Below are positions 29,556 through 38,205 of a stretch of 64,000 nt of DNA, in pieces. Origin of the DNA: Chrysophaeum taylorii (Eukaryota > Sar > Pelagophyceae > Pelagomonadales > Pelagomonadaceae). Both the position numbers and the translations under genes were made by a program. Position 1 is the stretch's first letter, and each line of letters begins with the position of its first letter. The notes beneath the pieces are model-generated. The model was not told the origin of the DNA, ran no database searches, and saw only the letters and a list, made by a program, of their open reading frames with translations. The stretch spans positions 434,001 to 498,000 of the forward strand of contig JAQMWT010000009.1 in assembly GCA_029834535.1 (NCBI GenBank), written 5' to 3'.

Positions 29556-32156
29556 TCACGCTTGCGCTGTTCCAAACATCTGTAGTCTCTCCCGGAGATA
29601 GTCGTCCTTTGCTCGCTCGTCGTCGAGAGCGTCCCACTCAAAGAACGGAATGTGGGCAACGTCCCAACCGAGCCGCCGCAACAATCGGGACTTGAAGCGC
29701 GTAGAGCCATTCTCAACCTTCGTTCCCTTGAGGTAGTGGTATGGCCCATCGACTTCGACGGCGCGCTTCGTGTCAGGTTGCGCAATGTCGAGCGACAGTC
29801 CCTCTTCGGTCACGTGCTCGAAGATGTGCGGCGTCCAGCCAACTCGGTCGAGCGCGGTCGCAACGTCGCGCTGGAGTTGGGACGGTGATGGGTCCTGACG
29901 TTGATAAGCTAGCTGGAGCATCTGCTTGTGGTTTGAAAGCGCGGAGCTACGGTTGGGCCATTCAAGACTAAAGTGCAGCGAAGCAAGGTGGAGTTGCGAC
30001 AGTCCACGATCACCGAGGGCATCCAGATCAGTGACAGCTCCCTGCGCGAGCTCGGCAAAAAACTCGGGGTCTATTTTCCAGTCGACGCACGCAAATGCCC
30101 ACGCGGTGTTGGCGAGGTCCTGCGGATTGAACTCGCCCATCCGCGATGAAGCCGCGCCGGGGATAGCCGCGAAGAGCTCAGGTGCCTCGATGCCTGCCGT
30201 CGCGAAAGCCCATGCCGTGTTGGTGAGGTCCTGCGGATTGAACTCATCCAGCCGCGAAGGAGCCGCGTCGGCGATCGCCGCGAAGAGCTGAGGTGCCTTG
30301 ACGCCCGCCGTCGCGAAGGCCCACGCCGTGTTGGCGAGGTCCTGCGGTTTGGACTCGTCCAGCCGCGAAGCACCCGCGCCGGTAATCGCCGCGAAGAGCG
30401 GAGGTGGCTCAACACTCGCCGTCGCGAAGGCCCACGCCGTGTTGGCGAGGGCCTGCGGATTGAACTCATCCAGCCGCGAAGGAGCCGCGTCAGCGATCGC
30501 CGCGAAGAGTTGAGGTGCCTCGACGCCCGCCGTCGCGAAGGCCCACGCCGTGTTGGCGAGTTCTTGCGGTTTGAACTCGCTAAGCCGCGAAGGAGCCGCG
30601 ACAGCGATCGCCGCGTAGAGCTGAGGTGCCTCGACGCCCGCCGTCGCGAAGGCCCACGCCGTGTTGGCGAGAACCTGCGGATTGAACTCATCCAGCCGCG
30701 AAGGAGCCGCGTCGGCGATCGCCGCGAAGAGTTGAGGTGCTGCGACGCCCGCCGTCGCGAAGGCCCACGCCGTGTTGGCGAGATTCTGCGGATTGAACTC
30801 GCCCACCAGCGAAGAAGCCGCGCCAGCAATAGCCGCGAAGAGCTTAGGTACCTTGACACTCGCCGTCGCGAAGGCCCACGCCGTGTTGGCGAGATTCTGC
30901 GGATTGAACTCGCCCACCCGCGAAGGAACCGCGTTGGCGATCGCCGCGAAGAGCTGAGGTGCCGCGACGCCCGCCGTCGCGAAGGCCCACGCCGTGTTGG
31001 CGAGCCCTTGCGAATTGAACTCGTCCAGCCGCGAAGCACCCGCGCCGGCAATCGCCGCGAAGAGCTGAGGTGCCTCAACACTCGCCGTCGAGAAGGCCCA
31101 CGCCGTGTTGGCGAGATTCTGCGGATTGAACTCGCCCACCCGCGAAGGAGCCGCGTCAGCGATCGCCGCGAAGAGTTGAGGTGCCTCGACGCCCGCCGTC
31201 GCGAAGGCCCACGCCGTGTTGGCGAGGTCCTGCGGATTGAACTCGCCCACCCGCGAAGGAACCGCGCCAGCGATCGCAGCGAAGAGTTGAGGTGCTGCGA
31301 CTCCCGCCGTCGCGAAGGCCCACGCCGTGTTGGTGAGCCCTTGAGGATTGAACTCGCCCAGCCGCGAAGATGCCGCGCCGGCGATCGCCGCGAAGAGCTC
31401 AGGTGCCTCGACGCCCGCCGTCGCGTAGGCCCAAGCCGTGTTGGCGAGCTGCTGTGCATTGAACTCGCCCACCCGCGAAGGAGCCGCGTCGGCGATCGCC
31501 GCGAAGAGCTGAGTTGCCTCAACGCCCGCAGTCGCGAAGGCCCAGGCCGTGTTGGCGAGTTCTTGCGGTTTGAACTCGCTAAGCCGCGAAGGAGCCGCGA
31601 CAGCGATCGCAGCGTAGAGCTGAGGTGCCTCGATGCGCGCCGTCGCGAAAGCCCACGCCGTGTTGGCGAACTCCTGCGGCTTGAACTCGCGAACACGGCG
31701 CCGACAAGCGTCCGCGAGGGCCATCAACCGGCGATCGCGTCGCACGTCGCGGCGTCGGCCTCCAAACTTGGCAACACGGTGCGCGGCAGTCGATAAATTA
31801 AGAGTGCTGAATTTGTCGCCTTGAGCCGCGAAGAGTGAAAGTATCGTCTCGGGAGTCGCACCGCGGCCCGTCATCTGCTTTCCCCACTGTACTTGTTGCC
31901 ATCGTGGTGCCTCGTCACTGATGGCTCGCGCGTGGCTCGTGTCGACGCTGAAACGGTCGTAGTGGCGGGCGTCGCCGCGGCGCTGCATCTCACTCCATTG
32001 TTGCCCCGGCGAACCGCGTAAGTCTCGACCGTCGCGCCGCCAGTTGTCCCGTGCGCCAGGCAGTCGTCGCCTCGGCGACAGAGAACGGTGCAATGGGTAG
32101 TCTCGACCATCGCACCGCGAGTCCTCGCGGCGCCCGTTGCGTGCGCGGTCAGGCAT
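29556..32156 (-). CDS. RAP-domain protein with about fifteen 37-residue repeats, probable organellar RNA-binding protein
   Basis: From ATG 32154-32156 the protein has 866 residues: a basic Arg/Asp-rich leader, about fifteen tandem 37-residue helical repeats of the form FNPQDLANTAWAFATAGVEA then PQLFAAIADAAPSRL-E, and a C-terminal RAP domain (VEVDGPYHYLKGT, RLLRRLGWDVAHIPFFEWD). Repeat-plus-RAP proteins of this class bind organellar RNA in algae and apicomplexans and act in RNA processing or translation. The RAP domain has a nuclease-like fold with a conserved D-GP-H. The repeats differ at few positions (GVE, SVE, GVA, and GD, GE, DE ends), as expected for rapid homogenisation. The frame is open up to 32273 without an ATG, where the Helitron-iteron repeat begins, so the original 5' end may be lost or lie in another exon. 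Confidence 0.85.
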   Translation of the reverse strand: MPDRARNGRREDSRCDGRDYPLHRSLSPRRRLPGARDNWRRDGRDLRGSPGQQWSEMQRRGDARHYDRFSVDTSHARAISDEAPRWQQVQWGKQMTGRGATPETILSLFAAQGDKFSTLNLSTAAHRVAKFGGRRRDVRRDRRLMALADACRRRVREFKPQEFANTAWAFATARIEAPQLYAAIAVAAPSRLSEFKPQELANTAWAFATAGVEATQLFAAIADAAPSRVGEFNAQQLANTAWAYATAGVEAPELFAAIAGAASSRLGEFNPQGLTNTAWAFATAGVAAPQLFAAIAGAVPSRVGEFNPQDLANTAWAFATAGVEAPQLFAAIADAAPSRVGEFNPQNLANTAWAFSTASVEAPQLFAAIAGAGASRLDEFNSQGLANTAWAFATAGVAAPQLFAAIANAVPSRVGEFNPQNLANTAWAFATASVKVPKLFAAIAGAASSLVGEFNPQNLANTAWAFATAGVAAPQLFAAIADAAPSRLDEFNPQVLANTAWAFATAGVEAPQLYAAIAVAAPSRLSEFKPQELANTAWAFATAGVEAPQLFAAIADAAPSRLDEFNPQALANTAWAFATASVEPPPLFAAITGAGASRLDESKPQDLANTAWAFATAGVKAPQLFAAIADAAPSRLDEFNPQDLTNTAWAFATAGIEAPELFAAIPGAASSRMGEFNPQDLANTAWAFACVDWKIDPEFFAELAQGAVTDLDALGDRGLSQLHLASLHFSLEWPNRSSALSNHKQMLQLAYQRQDPSPSQLQRDVATALDRVGWTPHIFEHVTEEGLSLDIAQPDTKRAVEVDGPYHYLKGTKVENGSTRFKSRLLRRLGWDVAHIPFFEWDALDDERAKDDYLRERLQMFGTAQA
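30020..31700. repeat. 111-bp tandem repeat array within the RAP gene
   Basis: DNA-level tandem repeat with a 111-bp period (core GAAGGCCCACGCCGTGTTGG), about fifteen units, colinear with the 37-residue protein repeats. Identity between units is high at synonymous positions too, pointing to recent exchange rather than protein selection alone. It also explains the long antisense frames on the plus strand (30510-31796). Confidence 0.85.
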
Positions 32157-32261
32157 TCGACGTATCGGCAACTGCGAAAAGCGCTGGTAACGATCGGGGC
32201 GCCGCAGGTCGTCCTCCTGTCGATCAGTGTCGTCAACCCACCATCGCTCGTAGGTAAACAC

Positions 32262-33253
32262 AAGTAAGTTCACCTAGTCCCAATCTCTAACCCCAGTAAG
32301 TTCACCTGGTCCCAGTAAGTTCACCTGGCCAGTAAGTTCACCGAGTCCAAATTTCTAACCCCAGTAAGTTCGGCGTAAACCCACTCGTGCTCACACCACT
32401 CCTTCGAGTTCGTCGCTGTCGCCTCCGCCAATCTAAGCTGCTTCGATCCGCACACGCCGCTAATCTTTGAGTTTACTCTAAACCCCCCAGTAAGTTCACC
32501 TGGTCCCAGTAAGTTCACCTGGTCACTATATTCACCTAGTCCCAATCTCAAACCCCAGTAAGTTCACCTGGTCCAAGTAAGTTCACCTACAGTGCGCGTG
32601 TAGACGCCGGGAGGGGGCTTATCGGTATTGCGCAGCACGTGTGGGGTAGGGTGGAGTCGTCGACTCAGAAGAGCATATCCCCGGGGTTGCCGATCGACAG
32701 AGAGCCACGTAGAGCTGGACGTGACAGAAGACGGGCTTCGCCAAGAGGACGCCGACCTCGCGGGGCGTCTGGCCCTGGCTCTTGGTGATCGTTTGGCGTC
32801 GGCGGGCCTTAAGGGATACAGGTTGGAGGAGCCTCGGTGACAACGACACGATCGATCATGTATCTGGTACCGTTGCAGTGGCCGTGCGACGGGTCGAGGT
32901 TGCGAAGACTTTAAGCTCGCGATCAAAGTCAGCATGCCGTTGGTTGTCAGGGAGTTGAAAACTCGACTCTTGAGAGCGAGGCGTCGTCTTCCGACCCAAC
33001 CTAGTCGGCCGAAAAGAACTCCGACGCCTCGTCTCCGGGAAAAAAAGGCCGCGGTCACGCGCGCGTTGTCAGCATCGACAACATCGTTTCGACGGGGCGT
33101 GAGAATGGCGCGCTGAAAGAGCCGCCGCGGGTCGTGGAAATAGTCTGCGAGGTCGCCGTGGACGGCTTGGAGGATCAATGCCTGGCTCTCGCGCCTACCT
33201 GATCCTTACTCTCGCGCCTACCTGATCCTTACCCTAAATCGGGGGACAAACGG
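32262..33253 (-). mobile_element. Helitron-helicase/iteron compound repeat, copy E
   Basis: Iterons at 32262-32590, helicase remnant at 32591-33185 (minus), ending at TAAATCGGGGGACAAACG. Same orientation and layout as copies A-C, including the doubled CTGATCCTTAC segment of copy C, but with little of the GACA/AACA tail. It carries the KSQGQTPREVGVLLAKPVF block. Its iteron end directly abuts the 5' end of the RAP-domain gene and its other end lies about 70 bp before the ATAD3 start, so it fills nearly the whole space between these divergent genes. Confidence 0.7.
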
Positions 33254-33324
33254 GAGGGTTAGTTAGCATCATCAGGTGCACATCATTTGCCTCTTCGGCG
33301 ACTCGAGAAGAAGAAGAAGAAGCG

Positions 33325-34983
33325 ATGTCTGGGTGGCTGGGTCTGTTCGGGCCGGCGAAGCGCGCCCCCGGCGAGGCGTTGTTGAAGTCGGCGAAGGAAG
33401 CAGAACCCGGGAGCTACTCGGGAAGTGGGTTCGACCCGACGGGGCTCGAGCGCGCCGCCAAGGCAGCGCGCGAGATCGACGTGTCGGAGCACGCGTCGCT
33501 GGCCTTCGACGTGATCCAGCAGCAGGAGGTGACAAAGCAGTTGGAACACGCGTCGCGGTCGGCCGCGTACGAGATGCAGGCGAGACAGTACGAGCTCGGG
33601 CGGCTCGCCGAGGAGGCGACCGAGGCCCGCAAGACGCTCGAGGCGCAGACGGAGCACGCGAACCGTCAAGCCAAGTACCAGGACGACCTCGAGCGGCACC
33701 GGTACGCGTCGCAGATCCAGGCGCAGAGGGAGGTGCGCGAGGCCGAGCTGCGGCGCCTCGAGGAGAGCGCCAAGCGGCAGGAGGAACTGCGTCGAAAGAC
33801 GATCGTGTACGAGGCCGAGCTGCGCGAGAAGACGGAGCTCGCGCGGGCAAAGGCCGAGGCGGACGCCAAGGCGCGGACCGACCGCGAGAACCACGACCTC
33901 TCGCTCGAGCTGATGCGCGAGGAAATGCGCGAGAAAAGGGAGACGTTGCTCGCCTCGATGCGCCTCGGCTTCTCGATGGCCGGCGGCGCCGCGCGCGACT
34001 TCCTCAACAATCCCTCGCAGATGATGTCGGCCGTCGGGGTCTGCTCGGCGATCGCCTTGGGGATCTTCGGGGCGCGGTCCGCCGCGGGCGTTGCCGCGCG
34101 CTACGTCGAAGCACGACTAGGCAAGCCGAGCCTCGTTCGCGAGACGTCGCGCGCGACGCCCTTCGCCAGAAAGGACGCGCCGGCGAGCGCTCTCGAGGGC
34201 GTCGTCCTCGCGCCCTCCCTCGAGCGCCGCCTCGAGGGCATCGCCGTCGCCACGAAAAACACAAAGGCGAATCGCGCTCCCTTTCGTCACCTCCTGCTCC
34301 ACGGCCCCCCGGGCACGGGCAAGACTCTCTTCGCCAAGAAGCTCGCGCTCTCGTCTGGCCTCGATTACGCGATCCTCACGGGCGGCGACGTCGCCCCCCT
34401 CGGCCGGGACGCCGTCACCGAGATCCACAAGCTTTTCGACTGGGCCCGCACCTCCCATCGCGGCCTCTTGCTCTTCATCGACGAGGCCGACGCCTTCTTG
34501 CGCAGGCGCACGACCGAGGCCATGTCCGAGGACCTCCGCAACGCCTTCAACGCGTTTCTTTACCGCACCGGCGACGTCTCGACCGACTACATGCTCGTCT
34601 ACGCCTCAAACGCCCCCGAGCAGTTCGACTGGGCGATCAACGACCGTATAGACGAGATCATCGAGTTCCACCTCCCGACCTCTGACGAAAGAGACCGCAT
34701 GCTCCGTTTGTACTTGGACGCCTACTTTGGCGACCCCAAGTCGGGCGCCACCGTCAAGCTCGACAGCATCGGCGAGGACCAGTTGAAGGCCGCGGTCGAG
34801 GCCACCGAGGGTTTCTCGGGCAGAGAGATCGCCAAGCTCGTCATCGCCTGGCAGTCGGCCGCCCACCGCACCGAGGGCGCCCTCTTCACGCCGGACACCA
34901 TGCGCCAGGTCCTCACGGCCCACGTTGCCCAGCGACAGCAAAAGTCCCGCTGGATCTCGGACAAACAAAGTGCCCCCCTCTAG
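33325..34983 (+). CDS. ATAD3: ATAD3-type AAA+ ATPase of mitochondria
   Basis: 552 residues. The N-terminal half is a long coiled coil rich in Arg, Glu and Ala (about residues 45-220), as in the ATAD3 N-terminal domain. It is followed by a hydrophobic segment (MMSAVGVCSAIALGIFGARS) that would cross the inner membrane. The C-terminal AAA domain has Walker A HGPPGTGKTLFAKKLA, Walker B LLLFIDEADAFL, a sensor region YASNAPEQFDWAINDRIDEI and a final GREIAKL. ATAD3 proteins organise inner-membrane contact sites and nucleoids. Length, order and start all match the family. Divergent from the RAP gene across a Helitron-derived repeat. Confidence 0.9.
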   Translation: MSGWLGLFGPAKRAPGEALLKSAKEAEPGSYSGSGFDPTGLERAAKAAREIDVSEHASLAFDVIQQQEVTKQLEHASRSAAYEMQARQYELGRLAEEATEARKTLEAQTEHANRQAKYQDDLERHRYASQIQAQREVREAELRRLEESAKRQEELRRKTIVYEAELREKTELARAKAEADAKARTDRENHDLSLELMREEMREKRETLLASMRLGFSMAGGAARDFLNNPSQMMSAVGVCSAIALGIFGARSAAGVAARYVEARLGKPSLVRETSRATPFARKDAPASALEGVVLAPSLERRLEGIAVATKNTKANRAPFRHLLLHGPPGTGKTLFAKKLALSSGLDYAILTGGDVAPLGRDAVTEIHKLFDWARTSHRGLLLFIDEADAFLRRRTTEAMSEDLRNAFNAFLYRTGDVSTDYMLVYASNAPEQFDWAINDRIDEIIEFHLPTSDERDRMLRLYLDAYFGDPKSGATVKLDSIGEDQLKAAVEATEGFSGREIAKLVIAWQSAAHRTEGALFTPDTMRQVLTAHVAQRQQKSRWISDKQSAPL

Positions 34984-35193
34984 CAGCAGCAGCAGCAGCA
35001 GACTATCATCCTTAGAGTTATATCTGACGACGACGACGAGGACGGCAATAGCGACTGGCGTTTCTCCCTTCCTCTCTCTCTATCCTTTTCTTTCCGAGGA
35101 GATTGGTTTAGAGTGGCTTCATCATTAATTATTATTGTCGTCGTCGAAGGTGGTGGTGGTGGCGGCGGGACTCCGTCGTGTCTCCTACGCATG

Positions 35194-36198
35194 CTAGCTC
35201 GCAGCGTCTGCGCCGCAGGCCCGTCGACGAGATGTTGGGAATGCGGCGTGTTTTTGTTGTTGTTTTTCTTCCGGGAAGAAGAGGAGGACGCGAGTCTCGA
35301 TGGACTGGCGGACGGGGGTCGTCGTCGCCCGCGAGGCGCCGCCGCCGCCGCCGCCGCCGTTCAGAAGAAAGGAATCGTCAAATGCCGAGTGGAAGCAGTC
35401 GCGCGCCGGTACGGAGGGATCCGAGTCCCACTGCTTAAAGACAAGAAGCTCGCTCTTGGTCATGTTGGGGAAGTAGAACCATCGATGACGCGCGGCGTGC
35501 ACGTTGGCAAGGTGCCACTGGTCGATGCCGTACGAGTCGGTCTCGAGGCGGAAGTTAACGTAGTCGTCCGGCTTGACGACGCTCGTCGCGTCGCAGACGG
35601 CGAGCGGAAAGGCCGAGACCGGAGCCTCGTCGCAGATACTCCGCCACGCGTTGACGTAGACGACGCGACCCGGCGAGAGCGGTCTCCCCGCGTCTTCTTC
35701 GGCCCGCGGCAACAGCCCCTCCGCGATCGCCCGCGACTCGTGGGGCGCTGCGTCGATGTGGGGCGCGAGGCCGTAGGCCTGCACGACGGTGCCGGCGTCG
35801 CTCTCGCCCGCGCGCGCCACGTTCCGGACGGCGTGGGAAAAAACGAACGCGTGCGCCGCTCCGAACGCCGCCTTGAGGCTCTCGGCCACCTCGGCGTAGT
35901 ACACGTCCGCCACGCCCGGACCATAAAAGTCGGCCGTGCGCAGTTGCGTCTCCGCCGTCACCAACTCGAACCCGCACGCGTCGAGTCGTTTTTCGAGGCC
36001 GCGCGCATTCACCACTTCCACCTTCTCGGGGGAGACGATGCCGCCCTCGCGCTCCTCGCCCGCCTCCATCTCGCGCGCGAGCTCCCAGTGCATCGACCCA
36101 TCGTGCACCCGATAGTTCAACACGGCCTGCAGGCCCAAGGATTTTCTCGCAGCACCAAGGACGACGACGACGACGACAAATTGCCACCACCTCATCAT
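35194..36198 (-). CDS. CmcJ/NvfI-type (GA4 desaturase-like) putative 2-oxoglutarate oxygenase
   Basis: 334 residues from ATG 36198, with a hydrophobic N-terminal segment (WWQFVVVVVVLGAARKSLG) that may be a signal peptide or anchor. The body has YGPGVADVYYAEV, AHAFVFSHAVRN, APHIDAAP (the metal-binding His-x-Asp), VYVNAWRSICDEAPVSAFPL, HRWFYFPNM, ELLVFKQWDSDP and ARDCFHSAFDD. This is the pattern of the hydroxylase/desaturase family that includes fungal GA4 desaturase and CmcJ/AsaB. These are Fe(II)/2-oxoglutarate-type oxygenases of secondary metabolism. The C-terminus is an extra low-complexity tail starting at a Gly run. Divergent from the next gene with 53 bp between starts. Substrate unknown. 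Confidence 0.75.
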   Translation of the reverse strand: MMRWWQFVVVVVVLGAARKSLGLQAVLNYRVHDGSMHWELAREMEAGEEREGGIVSPEKVEVVNARGLEKRLDACGFELVTAETQLRTADFYGPGVADVYYAEVAESLKAAFGAAHAFVFSHAVRNVARAGESDAGTVVQAYGLAPHIDAAPHESRAIAEGLLPRAEEDAGRPLSPGRVVYVNAWRSICDEAPVSAFPLAVCDATSVVKPDDYVNFRLETDSYGIDQWHLANVHAARHRWFYFPNMTKSELLVFKQWDSDPSVPARDCFHSAFDDSFLLNGGGGGGGASRATTTPVRQSIETRVLLFFPEEKQQQKHAAFPTSRRRACGADAAS

Positions 36199-36251
36199 CG
36201 GCACCTGCTGACGTCATCACGAAAAACAAACCACGTATCTATCTATCCCGA

Positions 36252-38054
36252 ATGAACGAAAAAAAAACCGTTGTTGTTGTTGAACCGACGACGACGACGA
36301 CGACGACGACGATGGCTCTGTTCGCGTCGTCGTCGTCGTCTCGCGTGGTGCCCGCGGAGCTGTCCGGCGCCGCCGCCCCCTCGACGCGCAGCGCGCGCGT
36401 GGTGCCGTCGGAGCTGGTGGCGGATTGCGAAGAAGAACAGCCATTGATTGCGGCGACGAAGCGCCGCCGCGAGGTGAAGGACGAGGACGAGCGCGTGTGC
36501 TCGGGGTGGATCCGGGAGCTCGAGGTGTTCGGGCGCAGGAATCTGTGGCTCGACAAGGCGTGGCTGGTCGTGGACCGACTGCAGACGTTGGGCATCTTGT
36601 GGGTGTGCTCCCAGGCTTGGCCGTGGCCGACGATCTGGCTCGCGTGGTCGCGCTGGTCGGTCGCCGCCAACGCCGACGCGCCGGCGCTGCGGGCCGGCAT
36701 GGGCACGACCTCGGGACTCGATCGGTCGGTATACGGCGAACTGCGGGGGTACGCGACGCGAGTCGCCGCGCCGATCGTGGGCGTCGCGGCACTCGCGGCG
36801 CTCGCCGACCGAGCGCTCCGGTCGTCGCGGGCGAGGCGCGTTTCGGGACGCGCCGGGCTGCTGAGTTCCGCGCGCGTGATCGGCGCGGCCATGGCGACGC
36901 GCGCGGCCATCGCCGCGTACGCGCCGTGCGCGCTCGCCGTCGCGCGGCTCTTTCGCTGCGAGTACCTGCCCGGGCGCGCCGGGCTCCGTCTGTCGGTCGA
37001 CCCCGCGCTCTCGTGCTATTCGGGGTCGGTGTTTCTCGCGCGCGCTACGCTGGGGCCCGTCGCCCTCGTGTTTCTCGCGGTTCTTCCGCGGGCCCTCGCG
37101 CGCCGCGCGCGCGACGCGTGCGAGTTCGACGACCCGACCGACCACGAGCGCGCGCTCCAGGCCCTCGAGATCGAGCACGTCCTCGACGTCGACGGCGGCG
37201 ACGACACTATCGCTGGACGGGGGGAGTCGGACTACGCGTCGGGCGAAGCGTGGTTGGTCGCGCCCTTTCGGCGGCGCGCGGTTTCTCGCGAGGCGCGGCT
37301 ACTCGGGCGCAAAATCGCGCTCGCGGTCGCGTCGGTGGCTTTGGCGGGACGGGCGCAGGGCGTCGCGATCCTGGGGGTCGTGGTCGCCTACGGGGTACCC
37401 GACCTCGCGCGGCCGCCGTACCGCGCGGCCTCGACGAACGCCGTGCTCGCGGCGACCGAGATAGCGGCGATCGCGACGGCGACGTACGCGGCGCTGACGG
37501 CGTGGGGACTCCGGAGCGCGACCGTCATGCCCAAGCAACAGAGCGCGGCGCTCCTCGCCGTCAACGGTTTCGCCGCGGCTGTCGTCGTCTTCGGCATAGT
37601 CTTCGTGTCTGTCGCGCGTCCCGCGGCCGCGCGATCGCTCGAGCGCGCGACGCGCCTCCACGGCGCCGCGAGCGTCCGCGAGTGGCTGACGACGTCGCGT
37701 CGCGCGCGCGCCGCGGCCGCGCGGTGCCGCGCGTGGCGACCCGCCGCGTGCGCGCCCATGAATCTCCTCGAGCGCGAGATGGCCTCGACCCGAACCTGCT
37801 GGCTCCAGGCGAAGCGGCGCGCGAGCCTTTTGGAGCTCGTCCTTCGCAAGAGCCTCGACGACCTAATCCTCGCCCACCAAGGCGCCTCCTCGGCCCTCCA
37901 CCTCAACCGCGCCTGGCTCCCCAGGGACGTCTTCGAGACGTTGCGCGCCTACCAGGACGCCCGCGTCCTGCTGCGGCACCGTCGCCTTCTCATCAAGCTC
38001 CTCGCCCTCTCGGCCTTCCTATCTTCTCCCATATGTTGTCATGATGGGACCTGA
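36252..38054 (+). CDS. Multipass membrane protein with stramenopile-type C-terminal TM module
   Basis: 600 residues. A low-complexity N-terminus with a Thr run (an internal ATG at 36312 is an alternative start) is followed by an acidic region. About seven hydrophobic segments come next, for example LGILWVCSQAWPWPTIWLAW, VIGAAMATRAAIAAYAPCALAVA, SVFLARATLGPVALVFLAVLP, AVLAATEIAAIATATYAALTAW and FAAAVVVFGIVFVSVA. The stretch SVDPALSCYSGSVFLARAT with downstream acidic loop looks like the membrane module found at the C-terminus of many large diatom and oomycete proteins. I cannot assign a function. The last 14 bases overlap the longest open frame of the next gene if that gene starts at 38041. Confidence 0.65.
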   Translation: MNEKKTVVVVEPTTTTTTTTMALFASSSSSRVVPAELSGAAAPSTRSARVVPSELVADCEEEQPLIAATKRRREVKDEDERVCSGWIRELEVFGRRNLWLDKAWLVVDRLQTLGILWVCSQAWPWPTIWLAWSRWSVAANADAPALRAGMGTTSGLDRSVYGELRGYATRVAAPIVGVAALAALADRALRSSRARRVSGRAGLLSSARVIGAAMATRAAIAAYAPCALAVARLFRCEYLPGRAGLRLSVDPALSCYSGSVFLARATLGPVALVFLAVLPRALARRARDACEFDDPTDHERALQALEIEHVLDVDGGDDTIAGRGESDYASGEAWLVAPFRRRAVSREARLLGRKIALAVASVALAGRAQGVAILGVVVAYGVPDLARPPYRAASTNAVLAATEIAAIATATYAALTAWGLRSATVMPKQQSAALLAVNGFAAAVVVFGIVFVSVARPAAARSLERATRLHGAASVREWLTTSRRARAAAARCRAWRPAACAPMNLLEREMASTRTCWLQAKRRASLLELVLRKSLDDLILAHQGASSALHLNRAWLPRDVFETLRAYQDARVLLRHRRLLIKLLALSAFLSSPICCHDGT

Positions 38055-38205
38055 CTCTGAAAATTCAAACGCTGTCGTCGTTGGAGCAACAGCATCGCTG
38101 ACGGAAGAAGAAAGTCGTAGAGTCGTGTCGCGCGCGTGTAGGGGCACACACACAGACCACCACAACACGACGACGGCGGCAAAATACTATAGGCGCCGCA
38201 GGAGG

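Noticed and set aside
30510-31796. Long plus-strand frame of Arg/Glu-rich repeats
   Set aside because: Antisense shadow of the 111-bp repeats of the RAP gene, which has recognisable repeats and a RAP domain on the minus strand.
32157-32273. Start of the RAP protein at 32273
   Set aside because: The codon there is GTG inside the iteron repeat; the first ATG is at 32156.
36243-37178. Minus-strand 311-codon frame opposite the multipass membrane protein
   Set aside because: Arg-rich antisense frame in GC-rich DNA with no domain; the plus strand encodes hydrophobic helices and has coding-like third positions.
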